Notes: generated from the letters alone by a model not told the origin. Shown: positions 8,369 to 17,196, numbered from the stretch's first letter. The stretch is DNA of 64,000 bases from Erwinia sp050410775 (GCF_050410775.1 NZ_CP191229.1), one strand, 5' to 3'. Program-made: numbers and translations.

Positions 8369-8486
8369 ATTGATAAAGTGCCGGCTCCGGGAACAGGGCC
8401 TGCTCGTAAAGACGCAACAAGCATCGTCCCTGATAGCTCGGCCCGCGCCGTCCATGGCGCGGGACGCTTTACTCCCAGTCCCTGTT
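8364..8486 (+). repeat. dispersed 123-bp structured repeat, copy A
   Basis: The sequence from AGGTTATTGATAAAG to CCAGTCCCTGTT recurs in inverted orientation at 61446–61568 with 119 of 123 bases identical and no gap. It is strongly self-complementary. In this copy GCTCCGGGAACAGGG (8384–8398) pairs over 15 nt with CCCTGTTTCCGGAGC (8480–8494, one G·U), extending just past the shared core. CCCGCGCC (8442–8449) pairs with GGCGCGGG (8456–8463), and GTAAAG with CTTTAC lies between. It sits between the 3' ends of the PhoX-like gene and apaH. The size, folding and intergenic place recall ERIC-type elements, but I cannot match it to a named family. Confidence 0.9.
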
Positions 8487-8565
8487 TCCGGAGCTAACCG
8501 TTGTCAGCTGCCTGAGTTGCGTTTTTTACATAGCCGCCGCCTGACAGCCGGCATTTTAACGGGCG

Positions 8566-9423
8566 TTATTCAGCGCGCAGCGCCGCCTGACCCGTAGAAT
8601 GTTCATCAGGCAGGCGGTTTGATGGCTGGGTAAAGAACTGGCGATCTTCCCAGCGCAGCATGGTCAGCGTACCGCCCCAGCAGCAGCCCGTATCCAGCCC
8701 CAGGATACCATCAGGCGTGCCTTTCCCTTCCAGCGATGCCCAGTGGCCGAATACAATCGTGTACTCCCGCGAGACCGGGCCGGGAATGGTAAACCACGGC
8801 TTCAACGGCGGCGGGGCAGAGTCCGGCGCGTCTTTACAGATCATATCCAGCTGACCATTAGGAAAGCAGAAGCGCATCCGCGTCAGCGCATTGGTACTGA
8901 AGCGCAGGCGGGCCAGGCCGGTCAGCCCGGGAGACCAGTTATTGGGCATGTCTCCATACATGGCATCAAGAAACAGCGGATAGGTATCGCTCGATAAAAC
9001 GGCTTCCACTTCTGCGGCACACATTTTTGCCGTCTCAATGTCCCACTGAGGCGTGACGCCCGCATGGGCCATCACCAGCTTCTTCTCTTCATCGACCTGA
9101 AGCAGCGGCTGGCGGCGCAGCCAGTTGATCAGCTCATCAGCATCGTCAGCTTCCAGCAGAGGCGTAATGCGATCCTTCGGCTTGTTACGGCTGATGCCGG
9201 CATAGACGGCCAGCAGATGCAGATCGTGGTTACCCAGCACCAGGCGAACGCAGTCGCCGAGGGAGCGAACGTAGCGCAGGACATCCAGAGAGCCGGGTCC
9301 CCTGGCAACCAGATCGCCCGTCAGCCAGAGGGTGTCCTGAACGGGATCGAAGCTAACTTTGTGCAGCAACGACTGAAGTTCATCATAGCAACCGTGAATA
9401 TCACCGATTAAATAAGTGCTCAT
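8566..9423 (-). CDS. apaH: bis(5'-nucleosyl)-tetraphosphatase, symmetrical
   Basis: ApaH hydrolyses Ap4A to two ADP, controlling dinucleoside polyphosphate alarmones and RNA Np4-caps in the cytosol. The metallophosphatase signature is complete: GDIHG at residues 7–11, GDLVARGPGS from 36 and GNHD at 64–67. Length 285 (E. coli 280) is normal, with a variable C-terminal tail. ATG 9423 is used. It is the last gene of the lptD-surA-pdxA-rsmA-apaG-apaH run. An 80-nt gap separates it from apaG, where E. coli has only a few bases; that gap holds no ORF and no convincing terminator. Downstream lie copy A of the dispersed repeat and the PhoX-like gene's inverted repeat. Confidence 0.98.
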   Translation of the reverse strand: MSTYLIGDIHGCYDELQSLLHKVSFDPVQDTLWLTGDLVARGPGSLDVLRYVRSLGDCVRLVLGNHDLHLLAVYAGISRNKPKDRITPLLEADDADELINWLRRQPLLQVDEEKKLVMAHAGVTPQWDIETAKMCAAEVEAVLSSDTYPLFLDAMYGDMPNNWSPGLTGLARLRFSTNALTRMRFCFPNGQLDMICKDAPDSAPPPLKPWFTIPGPVSREYTIVFGHWASLEGKGTPDGILGLDTGCCWGGTLTMLRWEDRQFFTQPSNRLPDEHSTGQAALRAE

Positions 9424-9503
9424 TAAACCTGTCCGGGAATGAGTGGCGATGTGCCGTCAGAAAAACCGGGACGCCCCTGGCAGGGCTTCTCGCCAAAAAT
9501 GAA

Positions 9504-9881
9504 TTAGTGAATATGCGTGGGAATGGCCAGCCTGAACACCGGGATCGCCACGCGGAAGGCTTCGCCTTCGCTGTCAATCATCTCGTAGTGTCCCTGCATC
9601 GTTCCCATTGGCGTTTCCATCACGGCGCCGCTGGTATACTGAAACTCGCCGCCGGGCTCAATGTGCGGCTGTTCGCCGACCACACCTTCGCCCTGGACTT
9701 CCGTTTCATGGCCGTTGCCGTTGGTGATCAGCCAGTAACGGCCGAGCAGCTGAACGCGAGACCGCCCCAGGTTGCGTACGGTAATGGTATAGGCGAAGAC
9801 GTAGCGATTCTCGTCGGGCGAGGATTGCGATGCCACATAGGCGCTCTGAACCTGAATACATACGCGGGGCGACTCGATCAT
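9504..9881 (-). CDS. apaG: ApaG protein (Co2+/Mg2+ efflux-associated domain)
   Basis: ApaG is a 125-residue immunoglobulin-like β-sandwich protein, the same length as in E. coli and highly similar (CIQVQS, FAYTITVRNLG, LLGRYWLITNGNG, GTMQGHYEMIDSEG). Its molecular role is unclear; the family is linked genetically to cobalt/magnesium sensitivity and may bind nucleotides. ATG 9881 (MIESPRV) is chosen because it has an AGGAG site and matches the E. coli start. An upstream in-frame codon would run into rsmA. The start lies 4 nt after the rsmA stop, so translation is probably coupled. Confidence 0.96.
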   Translation of the reverse strand: MIESPRVCIQVQSAYVASQSSPDENRYVFAYTITVRNLGRSRVQLLGRYWLITNGNGHETEVQGEGVVGEQPHIEPGGEFQYTSGAVMETPMGTMQGHYEMIDSEGEAFRVAIPVFRLAIPTHIH

Positions 9882-9885
9882 AATC

Positions 9886-10707
9886 TTACTTCTCCTGCTG
9901 CTGAGGATGCGCAATCAGCCAGTTTGCAAGCTGGCAGTACTGGGCGACGGAGATATTTTCCGCGCGGAGAGAAGCGTCAATGTTCATCTCTTCCAGCACC
10001 TCTGGCGTAAACAGATGACCCAGGCTGTTACGCAGCGTTTTACGGCGTTTACCAAAGGCTTCGGTGGTAATACGGCTCAGCACACGCATATCCTCAACGG
10101 GGTGAGGAAGGGTGGCATGCGGCATCAGTCGCACAACGGCGGAATCCACTTTTGGCGCCGGCGTGAATGACTCTGGCGGTACTTCCAGTACCGGAATAAC
10201 CTGGCAATAATATTGCGCCATCACCGTCAGACGGCCATAGGCTTTACTGCCGGGGCCAGCCACCAGGCGGTTCACCACCTCTTTTTGCAGCATAAAATGC
10301 ATGTCCCGAATCGCATCAGTATAGCTGAAAAGGTGAAACATCAGGGGCGTGGAGATGTTGTAAGGTAGATTGCCAAACACCCGCAGCGACTGGCCTTTTT
10401 CGCGGGCGTAGGCCGCAAAGTCAAAGGTCATGGCGTCCTGCTGAAAAATGGTCAGCTTGGGGCCAAGAAACGGATGCGTTTGCAGGCGGGCCGCCAGATC
10501 GCGGTCAAGCTCAATAACCGTCATGGCGTCAAGACGCTCGCCAACCGGTTCGGTTAACGCACCCAGGCCGGGGCCGATTTCCACCACGGCCTCGCCGGAT
10601 TGCGGGTGAATGGCGGAGACAATGCTGTCAATGATATAGGGATCGTTAAGGAAGTTCTGTCCGAAACGTTTGCGGGCGAAGTGGCCCTGATGGACGCGAT
10701 TATTCAT
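9886..10707 (-). CDS. rsmA: 16S rRNA dimethyladenosine methyltransferase
   Basis: RsmA (KsgA) dimethylates two adjacent adenosines near the 3' end of 16S rRNA (A1518/A1519 in E. coli), a late check in 30S assembly. Its loss gives kasugamycin resistance. The N-terminal RKRFGQNFL, SAM motif VVEIGPGLGALT at 41–52, acidic IELDRD at 65–70, QQDAMTF and catalytic NLPYN at 113–117 are all present. Length 273 equals E. coli. ATG 10707 overlaps the end of pdxA by 8 nt, and apaG starts 4 nt after the stop, so the operon is tightly coupled. Confidence 0.98.
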   Translation of the reverse strand: MNNRVHQGHFARKRFGQNFLNDPYIIDSIVSAIHPQSGEAVVEIGPGLGALTEPVGERLDAMTVIELDRDLAARLQTHPFLGPKLTIFQQDAMTFDFAAYAREKGQSLRVFGNLPYNISTPLMFHLFSYTDAIRDMHFMLQKEVVNRLVAGPGSKAYGRLTVMAQYYCQVIPVLEVPPESFTPAPKVDSAVVRLMPHATLPHPVEDMRVLSRITTEAFGKRRKTLRNSLGHLFTPEVLEEMNIDASLRAENISVAQYCQLANWLIAHPQQQEK

Positions 10708-11692
10708 TACTGCTCTTGATCATGGTGATGGCGAGGTTAAGCGCCGTAATAAAGCTGCCCGCATCAGCGTGCCCCTGGCCTGCCAGTTCAAGGGCAGTGC
10801 CATGGTCAACGGAGGTGCGGATAAAGGGCAGGCCGAGGGTGATATTCACCGCCCGCCCGAATCCCTGATATTTTAGCACCGGAAGGCCCTGGTCGTGATA
10901 CATCGCCAGCACCGCATCGGCCTGTTCCAGATATTTGGGCTGAAACAGCGTATCCGCCGGCAGTGGACCGGTAAGCCGAATCCCCTGCTGACGAAGTTCG
11001 TTAAGCGCGGGAACGATCACATCGATCTCCTCCCGGCCCATATGCCCGCCTTCTCCCGCGTGAGGATTAAGGCCACACACAAAGATATGGGGAGAAGCTA
11101 AGCCAAATTTGCTTTGCAGATCGCGGTGCAGAATGGTGATGACTTCATGCAGACTGTCGCGAGTGATCGCATCGGACACGGCTTTCAGCGGCAGATGCGT
11201 GGTCGCCAGCGCCACGCGCAGCGCTTCCGTCGCCAGCATCATCACCACGCGTTCACGACCTGCCCGCCCGGCAAAGAACTCTGTATGGCCGCTGAACGGG
11301 ATGCCCGCATCATTGATCACGCCCTTATGGACCGGGCCGGTAATCAACGCGGCAAACTCCCCGCTCAGGCAGCCGTCACATGCCCTGGAGAGGGTCTCCA
11401 GCACGTAATGACCGTTCGTCACGCAAAGCTCACCGGCTTTGACCGGCTGCGACGTTGTGACGGGCAGCACGGTCAGCGTTCCCGCCTTCTGGGGCTGAGC
11501 CAACGCGTCAGGCTGATAGTCACGAAGCGTCAGCGGCAGGCCCAGCGCCGCCGCGCGCTGTTGCAGCAGCAGCGGATCGGCACAGACGACCAGCTCCACT
11601 GGCCAGTCGCGCTGAGCCAGCTGGAGCGTAACATCAGGCCCAATCCCGGCAGGTTCGCCGGGCGTGATGACCACGCGACAATTACTGAGCAC
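10700..11692 (-). CDS. pdxA: 4-hydroxythreonine-4-phosphate dehydrogenase
   Basis: PdxA oxidises 4-phosphohydroxy-L-threonine with NAD(P)+ in the DXP-dependent pyridoxal phosphate pathway. Family motifs include ITPGEPAGIGPD near the N-terminus, LITGPVHKGVINDAG and the metal-binding histidine in FSGHTEFF. AGEGGHMG and AMYHDQGLPVLKY near the C-terminus complete the set. Length 330 (E. coli 329). The start is GTG 11692 (LSNCRVVITPGEP), lying inside the last codons of surA with an 11-nt overlap; no ATG fits the conserved N-terminus. Its 3' end overlaps rsmA by 8 nt. Confidence 0.97.
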   Translation of the reverse strand: MLSNCRVVITPGEPAGIGPDVTLQLAQRDWPVELVVCADPLLLQQRAAALGLPLTLRDYQPDALAQPQKAGTLTVLPVTTSQPVKAGELCVTNGHYVLETLSRACDGCLSGEFAALITGPVHKGVINDAGIPFSGHTEFFAGRAGRERVVMMLATEALRVALATTHLPLKAVSDAITRDSLHEVITILHRDLQSKFGLASPHIFVCGLNPHAGEGGHMGREEIDVIVPALNELRQQGIRLTGPLPADTLFQPKYLEQADAVLAMYHDQGLPVLKYQGFGRAVNITLGLPFIRTSVDHGTALELAGQGHADAGSFITALNLAITMIKSSNE

Positions 11693-12977
11693 GACTGTCC
11701 AGGATCTTCACGTAGGCGGATGCGCGCTGTTCCTGCATCCAGGTCTGGGCTTCTTCCGCGAACTTGCGGTTGAACAGCAGACGGTACGCGCGCTCTTTCT
11801 GCGCCGCGTCGGTTTTATCCACCTGGCGGGTATCCATCAGCTGAATCAGATGCCAGCCGAATGAGGAGTGTACCGGCGTGCTCATCTGACCCTTGTTCAG
11901 CTTCAGCAGCGCATCACGGAAGGCCGGATCGAAAATCTCCGGTGAGCTCCAGCCAAGGTCGCCGCCCTGGTTGGCTGAACCCGGATCCTGAGAAAACTCT
12001 TTCGCCGCCTGAGCAAAAGTGGTTTTTCCACTGTTGATCTCTTCAGCAAGCTGTTGCAGCTTCTGACGGGCCTGATCGCTGGTCATTACCGGCGACGGCT
12101 TAAGCAGAATGTGGCGGGCATGCACTTCGGTAACGGAGATGTTTTTGTTATCGCCGCGAATATCGTTCACCTTCAGGATATGGAAACCCACGCCGGAACG
12201 GATCGGGCCGACGATGTCGCCTTTCTTCGCGGTGGCCAGCGCCTGGGCAAACAGCGACGGCAGCTCCTGGAGACGGCCCCAGCCCATATTGCCGCCTTTC
12301 AGCGCCTGAGGATCGGCCGAGTAGGTGATAGCCAGCTTGCCGAAATCCGCGCCGTTTTTACTTTCGCTGACCAGCTGTTTTGCCAGGGTTTCCTGATCGT
12401 CAACCTGCTGCTGGGAAGGGTTTTCCGGCAGCGGCAGAAGAATGTGACTGAGGTTAAGCGAGGTGCTGGCGTCGTTCTGGGAGCCTACCTGCTGAGCAAG
12501 GGAGTCCACTTCCTGCGGCAGGATTGTGATGCGACGACGCACTTCGTTATTGCGCACTTCAGCAATCGTCATCTCTTTGCGGATCTGCTCACGGTAGGTG
12601 TTGTAATTCATCCCATCGTAGGCGAGACGGCTGCGAAGCTGGTCGATACTCATTTTATTCTGCGCCGCGATGTTTGCAATCGCCTGATCGACCTGAGCAT
12701 CCTGAATCTGAATCCCGGACTGTTTCGCCATCTGTAGCAGAATGTTGTCCATCACCAGACGCTCGGTAATCTGGTGGCGCAACGTATTGTCATCCGGAAG
12801 CTGCTGACCCGCCTGGCGGGCCTGTCCTTTGACGGACTGCATCATGCCTTCAACGTCACTTTCTAATACCACGCCGTTATTGACGACGGCGGCAACTTTA
12901 TCAACAACCTGCGGGGCTGCAAACGCGGTGCTGGCTGACATCGCCACACCAAGGATCAGCATTCTCCAGTTCTTCAT
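11682..12977 (-). CDS. surA: periplasmic chaperone/peptidyl-prolyl isomerase SurA
   Basis: SurA escorts unfolded outer-membrane proteins through the periplasm to the BAM machine; LptD is one of its known clients. Residues 1–20 are a signal peptide (MKNWRMLILG, cleavage after TAFA). A long helical N-domain follows, then two parvulin repeats at about 170–275 (SHILLPLPENPS) and 280–385 (VHARHILLKPSP). The C-terminal helix ends KILDSRAQ. Length 431 (E. coli 428). The first 20 codons follow the 53-nt gap after lptD, so surA is co-transcribed with its client, as in E. coli. Confidence 0.98.
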   Translation of the reverse strand: MKNWRMLILGVAMSASTAFAAPQVVDKVAAVVNNGVVLESDVEGMMQSVKGQARQAGQQLPDDNTLRHQITERLVMDNILLQMAKQSGIQIQDAQVDQAIANIAAQNKMSIDQLRSRLAYDGMNYNTYREQIRKEMTIAEVRNNEVRRRITILPQEVDSLAQQVGSQNDASTSLNLSHILLPLPENPSQQQVDDQETLAKQLVSESKNGADFGKLAITYSADPQALKGGNMGWGRLQELPSLFAQALATAKKGDIVGPIRSGVGFHILKVNDIRGDNKNISVTEVHARHILLKPSPVMTSDQARQKLQQLAEEINSGKTTFAQAAKEFSQDPGSANQGGDLGWSSPEIFDPAFRDALLKLNKGQMSTPVHSSFGWHLIQLMDTRQVDKTDAAQKERAYRLLFNRKFAEEAQTWMQEQRASAYVKILDSRAQ

Positions 12978-13030
12978 ACTTTTTCCATTCTTCTATCCGC
13001 ACTGCGGGTTTGCATAACTAATTCACAACA

Positions 13031-15388
13031 TCAGAAAGCGCGCTGATAAGGCAGAATACCCTGACGCAGCATTTGGCCGGTGCCCAGATTGTAAGAAGGG
13101 CTCAGGCCACGTAGCTCAATGTTGAATGATATTTTGTTCTCGTACTTACTGTTGTTATCTTCCCAGCTGGTAATTTTACGCTCGTAGCCAAGGCGGATAG
13201 CGTAGCAGCAGGAGCTGTACTGTAAGCCCACCAGCTGGTCGGCTGGCTGCTTCGCTTTGGTATCGTAGTACCAGGCACCCACCACAGACCAGGCGTCAGC
13301 GACCGGCCAGCTCGCCGTTGTACCCACCTGTGAAATCCCCTGCTGATAGCCAGGGTTTCTGACCCGGCTTAACGTCTGTTCGATATATTCCGGGCTGGTA
13401 TAGCGATAGTTCAGCTGCAACATCCGATCCGCATCACGACGGTATTCCAGCACCGCATTCCCCTGCGAGACGTTGTCCAGGCGGGTGTCATACTGTAGAC
13501 CCCCGCGAGCGCCCCAGCGGTCGCTAATCCGCCACCAGGTATCGCCCGCCCAGACCAGGCTGCCACGATCGTCGTTGTCCGCCGTCTCAATGCCGGTCCG
13601 TGAAGGCGTAAAGGAGTAGATTTGACCTACAGAAGCGTTAAAACGTTCAACCAAATCGTTATCAAATATGCGAGTGGTGACGCCGGTGGTCAGCTGGTTA
13701 GCGGAGGCAATGCGATCCAGGCCGCTGTAGGTACGGTCACGGAACAGCCCGGTATAGTCGCTTTGCAGCAGCGTGGAGTCGTAGGCACGAATAGAACTTT
13801 GATCGCGGTAAGGGAGATAAAGATACTGCATACGAGGTTCCAGCGTCTGCGTATAGCCCGGCGACCAGTCCATATCGCGATCGAAGACCATCTTACCGTC
13901 GACTTTAAACTGCGGCATAGTCCGGTTCACGGAGCTTTTCAGCTGGTTGACTTTGGTTCTGTCAACGCTGTTGTTGTAATACTCAATATCGTCCTGCTCA
14001 TAGCGCGTAGCCAGCAGTTTGGCTTCAGTATTCAGGCTGCCCCAACGGTTGGAGAGCGGCAGATTAATCGTTGGTTCCAGGTGAAGACGGGTGGCGTCCG
14101 GATACTGTTCGTTAACGTTAGTGAATTTCACCGCCTGTGCAAACAGGTGAGTATCAAACGGGCCGACGTCATTCTGATAGTAGTTATAGTCCAACTGCGG
14201 CTCGGCGCGGTAGACGTCGCGGGTGGCATTAGTCGAGAAGATCTGGAACTGTTTGGTAGAGAGCGTCGCATCCCAGTTTTTCTCTGCGTAACCTACGCTG
14301 AATTTCTGCGTCACGTAGCCGTCGGTCGAGTTGCCGTAAGTCGAGTCAAGATCGGTAAAATAGTAAGGATCGCTGACCTTGGTGTAGTCGATATTGAAAC
14401 GCCAGTTTTGGTCATAAACGCCAGAATGCCGCCAGTAGAACAGCCAGCGGTTAGCGTCCTTATCGTCTTCCATATTACGGGCCGCGGCGTCTTTATTAAA
14501 CTGATCGTCGGTCGGCAGGTAGTCAAACTCCATCAGGCCCGCGCCCGCTTTGGTCAGATAGCGGAACTCATTTTGCCACTGCAAACCCCGCTCGCTCATA
14601 TAGTGCGGCGTGATGGTGGCGTCAGCCTGAGGAGCAATGTTCCAGTAATAGGGCAGGATGAACTCAAAGCCGTTGGAACTGCCATACTTCGCATTGGGGA
14701 TCAGGAAACCCGAGCGGCGGCGATCGCCGATCGGCAGCTGTAAATAGGGACTGTAGAACACCGGCACCGGGCCGATTTTAAAGCGGGCGTTCCAGATTTC
14801 CGCCACCTGCTCTTCGCGGTCCTGAATCACCTCGGTGCCCACCACGCTCCAGCTATTGTCGCCGGGCAGACAGGAGGTAAAGGTACCGTTTTCCAGGATG
14901 GTATAGCGGTTCTGACCGCGCAGCTTCATCTGATCGCCGCTGCCGCGCCCCTGACGGCCAACCATTTGGTAGGTGCCGTCCCAGACGTTGGTATCTTTAG
15001 TATTCAGATTTGACCAGGCTTTCGGGCCTTTCAGGATGACCTGATTGTCGTCATAGTGCACGTTACCCAGCGCGTCCACGGTGCGGACCGGCGCCTGACC
15101 TGGCTGCTGCTTCTGATGGAGCTGCACCTCATCGGATAAGAGACGGCTGTTGCCCTGCTGGATGTCCACATTGCCGGTAAATACCGCATTATCGGGATAG
15201 TTACCTGTGGCGTTGTCCGCATTAATGGTGACGGGCAGTTCGCTAGTCTCTTTTCCCTGGACCAGAGGACGATCGTAGCTTGGCACACCCAGCATACACT
15301 GTGATGCCAGATCGTCGGCCAGACCTTGCTGGCTGTATAGCGCTGAACCGATAAGCGTGGCCAGCAAAGTAGGTAGTCGTTTTTTCAT
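13031..15388 (-). CDS. lptD: LPS-assembly outer-membrane protein LptD
   Basis: LptD is the β-barrel that, plugged by LptE, inserts lipopolysaccharide in the outer leaflet of the outer membrane. A signal peptide covers residues 1–24 (GLA cleavage). The jellyroll domain follows (SELPVTINADNATGNYPD, VDALGNVHYDD), then a 26-strand-type barrel with alternating aromatics. The four cysteines of the maturation disulfides are visible: C31, the one in FTSCLPGDN, and the adjacent pair in YSSCCYAIR. Length 785 (E. coli 784). ATG 15388 (MKKRLPTLL) is chosen over the in-frame upstream ATG because it starts a proper signal sequence matching E. coli. Confidence 0.98.
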   Translation of the reverse strand: MKKRLPTLLATLIGSALYSQQGLADDLASQCMLGVPSYDRPLVQGKETSELPVTINADNATGNYPDNAVFTGNVDIQQGNSRLLSDEVQLHQKQQPGQAPVRTVDALGNVHYDDNQVILKGPKAWSNLNTKDTNVWDGTYQMVGRQGRGSGDQMKLRGQNRYTILENGTFTSCLPGDNSWSVVGTEVIQDREEQVAEIWNARFKIGPVPVFYSPYLQLPIGDRRRSGFLIPNAKYGSSNGFEFILPYYWNIAPQADATITPHYMSERGLQWQNEFRYLTKAGAGLMEFDYLPTDDQFNKDAAARNMEDDKDANRWLFYWRHSGVYDQNWRFNIDYTKVSDPYYFTDLDSTYGNSTDGYVTQKFSVGYAEKNWDATLSTKQFQIFSTNATRDVYRAEPQLDYNYYQNDVGPFDTHLFAQAVKFTNVNEQYPDATRLHLEPTINLPLSNRWGSLNTEAKLLATRYEQDDIEYYNNSVDRTKVNQLKSSVNRTMPQFKVDGKMVFDRDMDWSPGYTQTLEPRMQYLYLPYRDQSSIRAYDSTLLQSDYTGLFRDRTYSGLDRIASANQLTTGVTTRIFDNDLVERFNASVGQIYSFTPSRTGIETADNDDRGSLVWAGDTWWRISDRWGARGGLQYDTRLDNVSQGNAVLEYRRDADRMLQLNYRYTSPEYIEQTLSRVRNPGYQQGISQVGTTASWPVADAWSVVGAWYYDTKAKQPADQLVGLQYSSCCYAIRLGYERKITSWEDNNSKYENKISFNIELRGLSPSYNLGTGQMLRQGILPYQRAF

Positions 15389-15649
15389 ACGCGGTATCGA
15401 AAATTCCGTGATAGCTGGCATCATGCCGACAAACGGTCAGAGACTAACGTACTCAACTGCGTTGCGCTAGTGTTATACCTTTCATCTTCAAAATTGCTGG
15501 CGACCTGGCATCTCGTTGTTGCCGCCAACCCGCAATATGAAATCAAAGGGTTCGTCTGGTTGTTTGACCGCGTTGCCGTTAGGCTTAGGGGTAAATGACA
15601 GGTATGATAATGCAATTTTTAGCCTTGAGCATGGCGAATTGAGGAGTAT
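15389..15649. other. divergent lptD–djlA intergenic region
   Basis: This 261-nt stretch must hold the promoters of both divergent genes. TATGAT at 15603–15608 is a candidate −10 for djlA, but no matching −35 was found. A clear sigma-E promoter for lptD, which E. coli has, could not be identified by eye. No ORF or structured RNA is apparent. Confidence 0.4.
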
Positions 15650-16474
15650 ATGCGCTATTGGGGAAAAGTTATTGGCCTTGTGCTGGGTTTGTTAAGCGGT
15701 GCTGGCTTTTGGGGTATCGCGTTTGGCCTGCTGATCGGTCATCTGATTGATAAAGCGCGCACGGTCAGAGGGCAGGGATATTTCAGCAACCAGCAGACCC
15801 GTCAGACGCTCTTTTTCCGGACCACCTTTCAGGTGATGGGGCATCTGACCAAGTCCAAAGGCCGGGTGACCAATGCCGATATCCAGATGGCCTCGCTGCT
15901 GATGGACAGAATGCAGCTGCACGGTGAGGCAAGAACCTCCGCACAGCACGCTTTCCGGGAAGGTAAAGAGGGCGATTATCCGCTGCGGGACAAGCTGAGA
16001 GAGTTACGCAGCGCCTGCTTTGGCCGCTTCGATCTGATCAGGGTGTTTCTGGAGATCCAGATTCAGGCGGCATTCGCGGACGGTTCGCTGCATCCAAATG
16101 AGCGTCAGGTACTCTATGTCATCGCGGAAGAGTTAGGCATTTCCCGCAGCCAGTTCGACCAGTTCCTGCGCATGATGGAGGGCGGACAGCAGTTTGGCGG
16201 CGGACAGTACCATGGCGGCGCAGGGTCACAGGGCGGCTTCAATCCCGGTCAGCGTGGGCCGACGCTGGAAGATGCCTGTAGCGTGCTGGGCGTTAAAAGC
16301 AGTGATGATGGCACCACCATTAAACGCGCCTACCGCAAGCTGATGAGCGAGCACCATCCGGATAAGCTGGTGGCGAAAGGGCTGCCGCCGCAGATGATGG
16401 AGATGGCGAAGCAGAAAGCGCAGGAGATTCAGGCCGCTTACGATTTGATTAAGCGGGAGAAGGGATTTAAATAA
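15650..16474 (+). CDS. djlA: membrane-anchored DnaK co-chaperone DjlA
   Basis: DjlA is a type III J-domain protein held in the inner membrane by one N-terminal segment, residues about 7–30 (glycine-rich, dimerising), with the bulk in the cytosol. The central TerB-like region contains MGHLTKSKGRV and FADGSLHPNERQVLYVIAEELG. A Gly/Gln-rich linker of about 25 residues (FGGGQYHGGAG) leads to the C-terminal J domain, whose HPD tripeptide is at 236–238. It stimulates DnaK ATPase and influences Rcs envelope signalling in E. coli. Length 274 (E. coli 271). Start ATG 15650 follows GAGGAG. It is divergent from lptD. Confidence 0.97.
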   Translation: MRYWGKVIGLVLGLLSGAGFWGIAFGLLIGHLIDKARTVRGQGYFSNQQTRQTLFFRTTFQVMGHLTKSKGRVTNADIQMASLLMDRMQLHGEARTSAQHAFREGKEGDYPLRDKLRELRSACFGRFDLIRVFLEIQIQAAFADGSLHPNERQVLYVIAEELGISRSQFDQFLRMMEGGQQFGGGQYHGGAGSQGGFNPGQRGPTLEDACSVLGVKSSDDGTTIKRAYRKLMSEHHPDKLVAKGLPPQMMEMAKQKAQEIQAAYDLIKREKGFK

Positions 16475-16482
16475 TGTTGTTC

Positions 16483-16502
16483 GGGGCAGGTTGCGCTGCC
16501 CC
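16483..16502. terminator. hairpin between convergent djlA and rluA
   Basis: GGGGCAG and CTGCCCC form a 7-bp perfect stem around GTTGCG; TTGTT/AACAA just outside could extend it. There is no adjoining T-run on either strand, so terminator activity is only plausible from its position between two 3' ends. Confidence 0.45.
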
Positions 16503-16542
16503 ATTAAACAATCCTTGATCGAAAAGCATCAGCGTTTGACGT

Positions 16543-17196
16543 TCAGAAATCCGCTGGCTGCCGGAAAGTCATTGGGCTCAGGTATTTGGGATGAGTGATG
16601 GTCAGCATTTCCGCATGGAGCTGTAGCCGTGGCGCCATCGCCCGCGCTTCTTCATGCGCATAAAAATTATCGCCCAGAATCGGGTGGCCCAGCGCCAGCA
16701 TATGAACCCGCAGCTGATGTGAGCGCCCGGTAATCGGCTTCAGACGTACGCGGGTGCTGTTGTCGTCATCGAAGGCCAGCACTTCATATTCGGTTTGTGC
16801 CGGTTTCCCCGTTTCAAAACAGACTTTCTGCTTTGGCCGGTTGGGCCAGTCACAAATCAGCGGCAAATCCACCAGCCCTTTCTCTTCGGCAAGGTGGCCC
16901 CAGACGCGCGCCACGTAGGTTTTTTGCGGCTCCCGCTCGCGAAACTGCCTTTTCAGCTCCCGCTCTGCCGCCTTGCTCATCGCCACCACGATAATGCCGC
17001 TGGTGGCCATATCCAGCCGGTGTACCGACTCGGCTGCGGGGAAGTCGCGCTGGACACGCGTCATCACGCTGTCCTTATGCTCTTCCTGACGGCCAGGCAC
17101 GGAGAGCAACCCGCTGGGTTTGTTGACCACCATGATAAACGCATCCTGATAAAGAATGTGTAACCAGGGATCCTGAGGAGGGTTGTAGGGTTCCAT
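16543..17196 (-). CDS. rluA: dual-specificity 23S rRNA/tRNA pseudouridine synthase
   Basis: RluA converts uridine to pseudouridine at position 746 of 23S rRNA and position 32 of several tRNAs. The catalytic motif HRLDMATSGI places the nucleophilic Asp at residue 62 (64 in E. coli). Upstream lies VVNKPSGLLSVPG, and downstream GRSHQLRVHMLALGHPILGD, all family hallmarks. Length is 217 against 219 in E. coli. It follows rapA on the same strand with a 39-nt gap, so joint transcription is likely, as in E. coli. Confidence 0.97.
   Translation of the reverse strand: MEPYNPPQDPWLHILYQDAFIMVVNKPSGLLSVPGRQEEHKDSVMTRVQRDFPAAESVHRLDMATSGIIVVAMSKAAERELKRQFREREPQKTYVARVWGHLAEEKGLVDLPLICDWPNRPKQKVCFETGKPAQTEYEVLAFDDDNSTRVRLKPITGRSHQLRVHMLALGHPILGDNFYAHEEARAMAPRLQLHAEMLTITHPKYLSPMTFRQPADF

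Noticed and set aside
8370..8597. Small ORF MIKCRLREQGLL… and its near copy at 61380–61562 (minus)
   Set aside because: The protein similarity only reflects the shared 123-bp DNA repeat; there is no ribosome site, and the reading frames diverge at once outside it.
9424..9503. Terminator between apaG and apaH
   Set aside because: Only an imperfect GCCCT/AGGGGC stem, with its T-run displaced by about 9 nt; apaG and apaH are probably still co-transcribed.
13622..14743. 373-residue plus-strand ORF
   Set aside because: It lies entirely antisense within the lptD barrel region, without a ribosome site or known domain.
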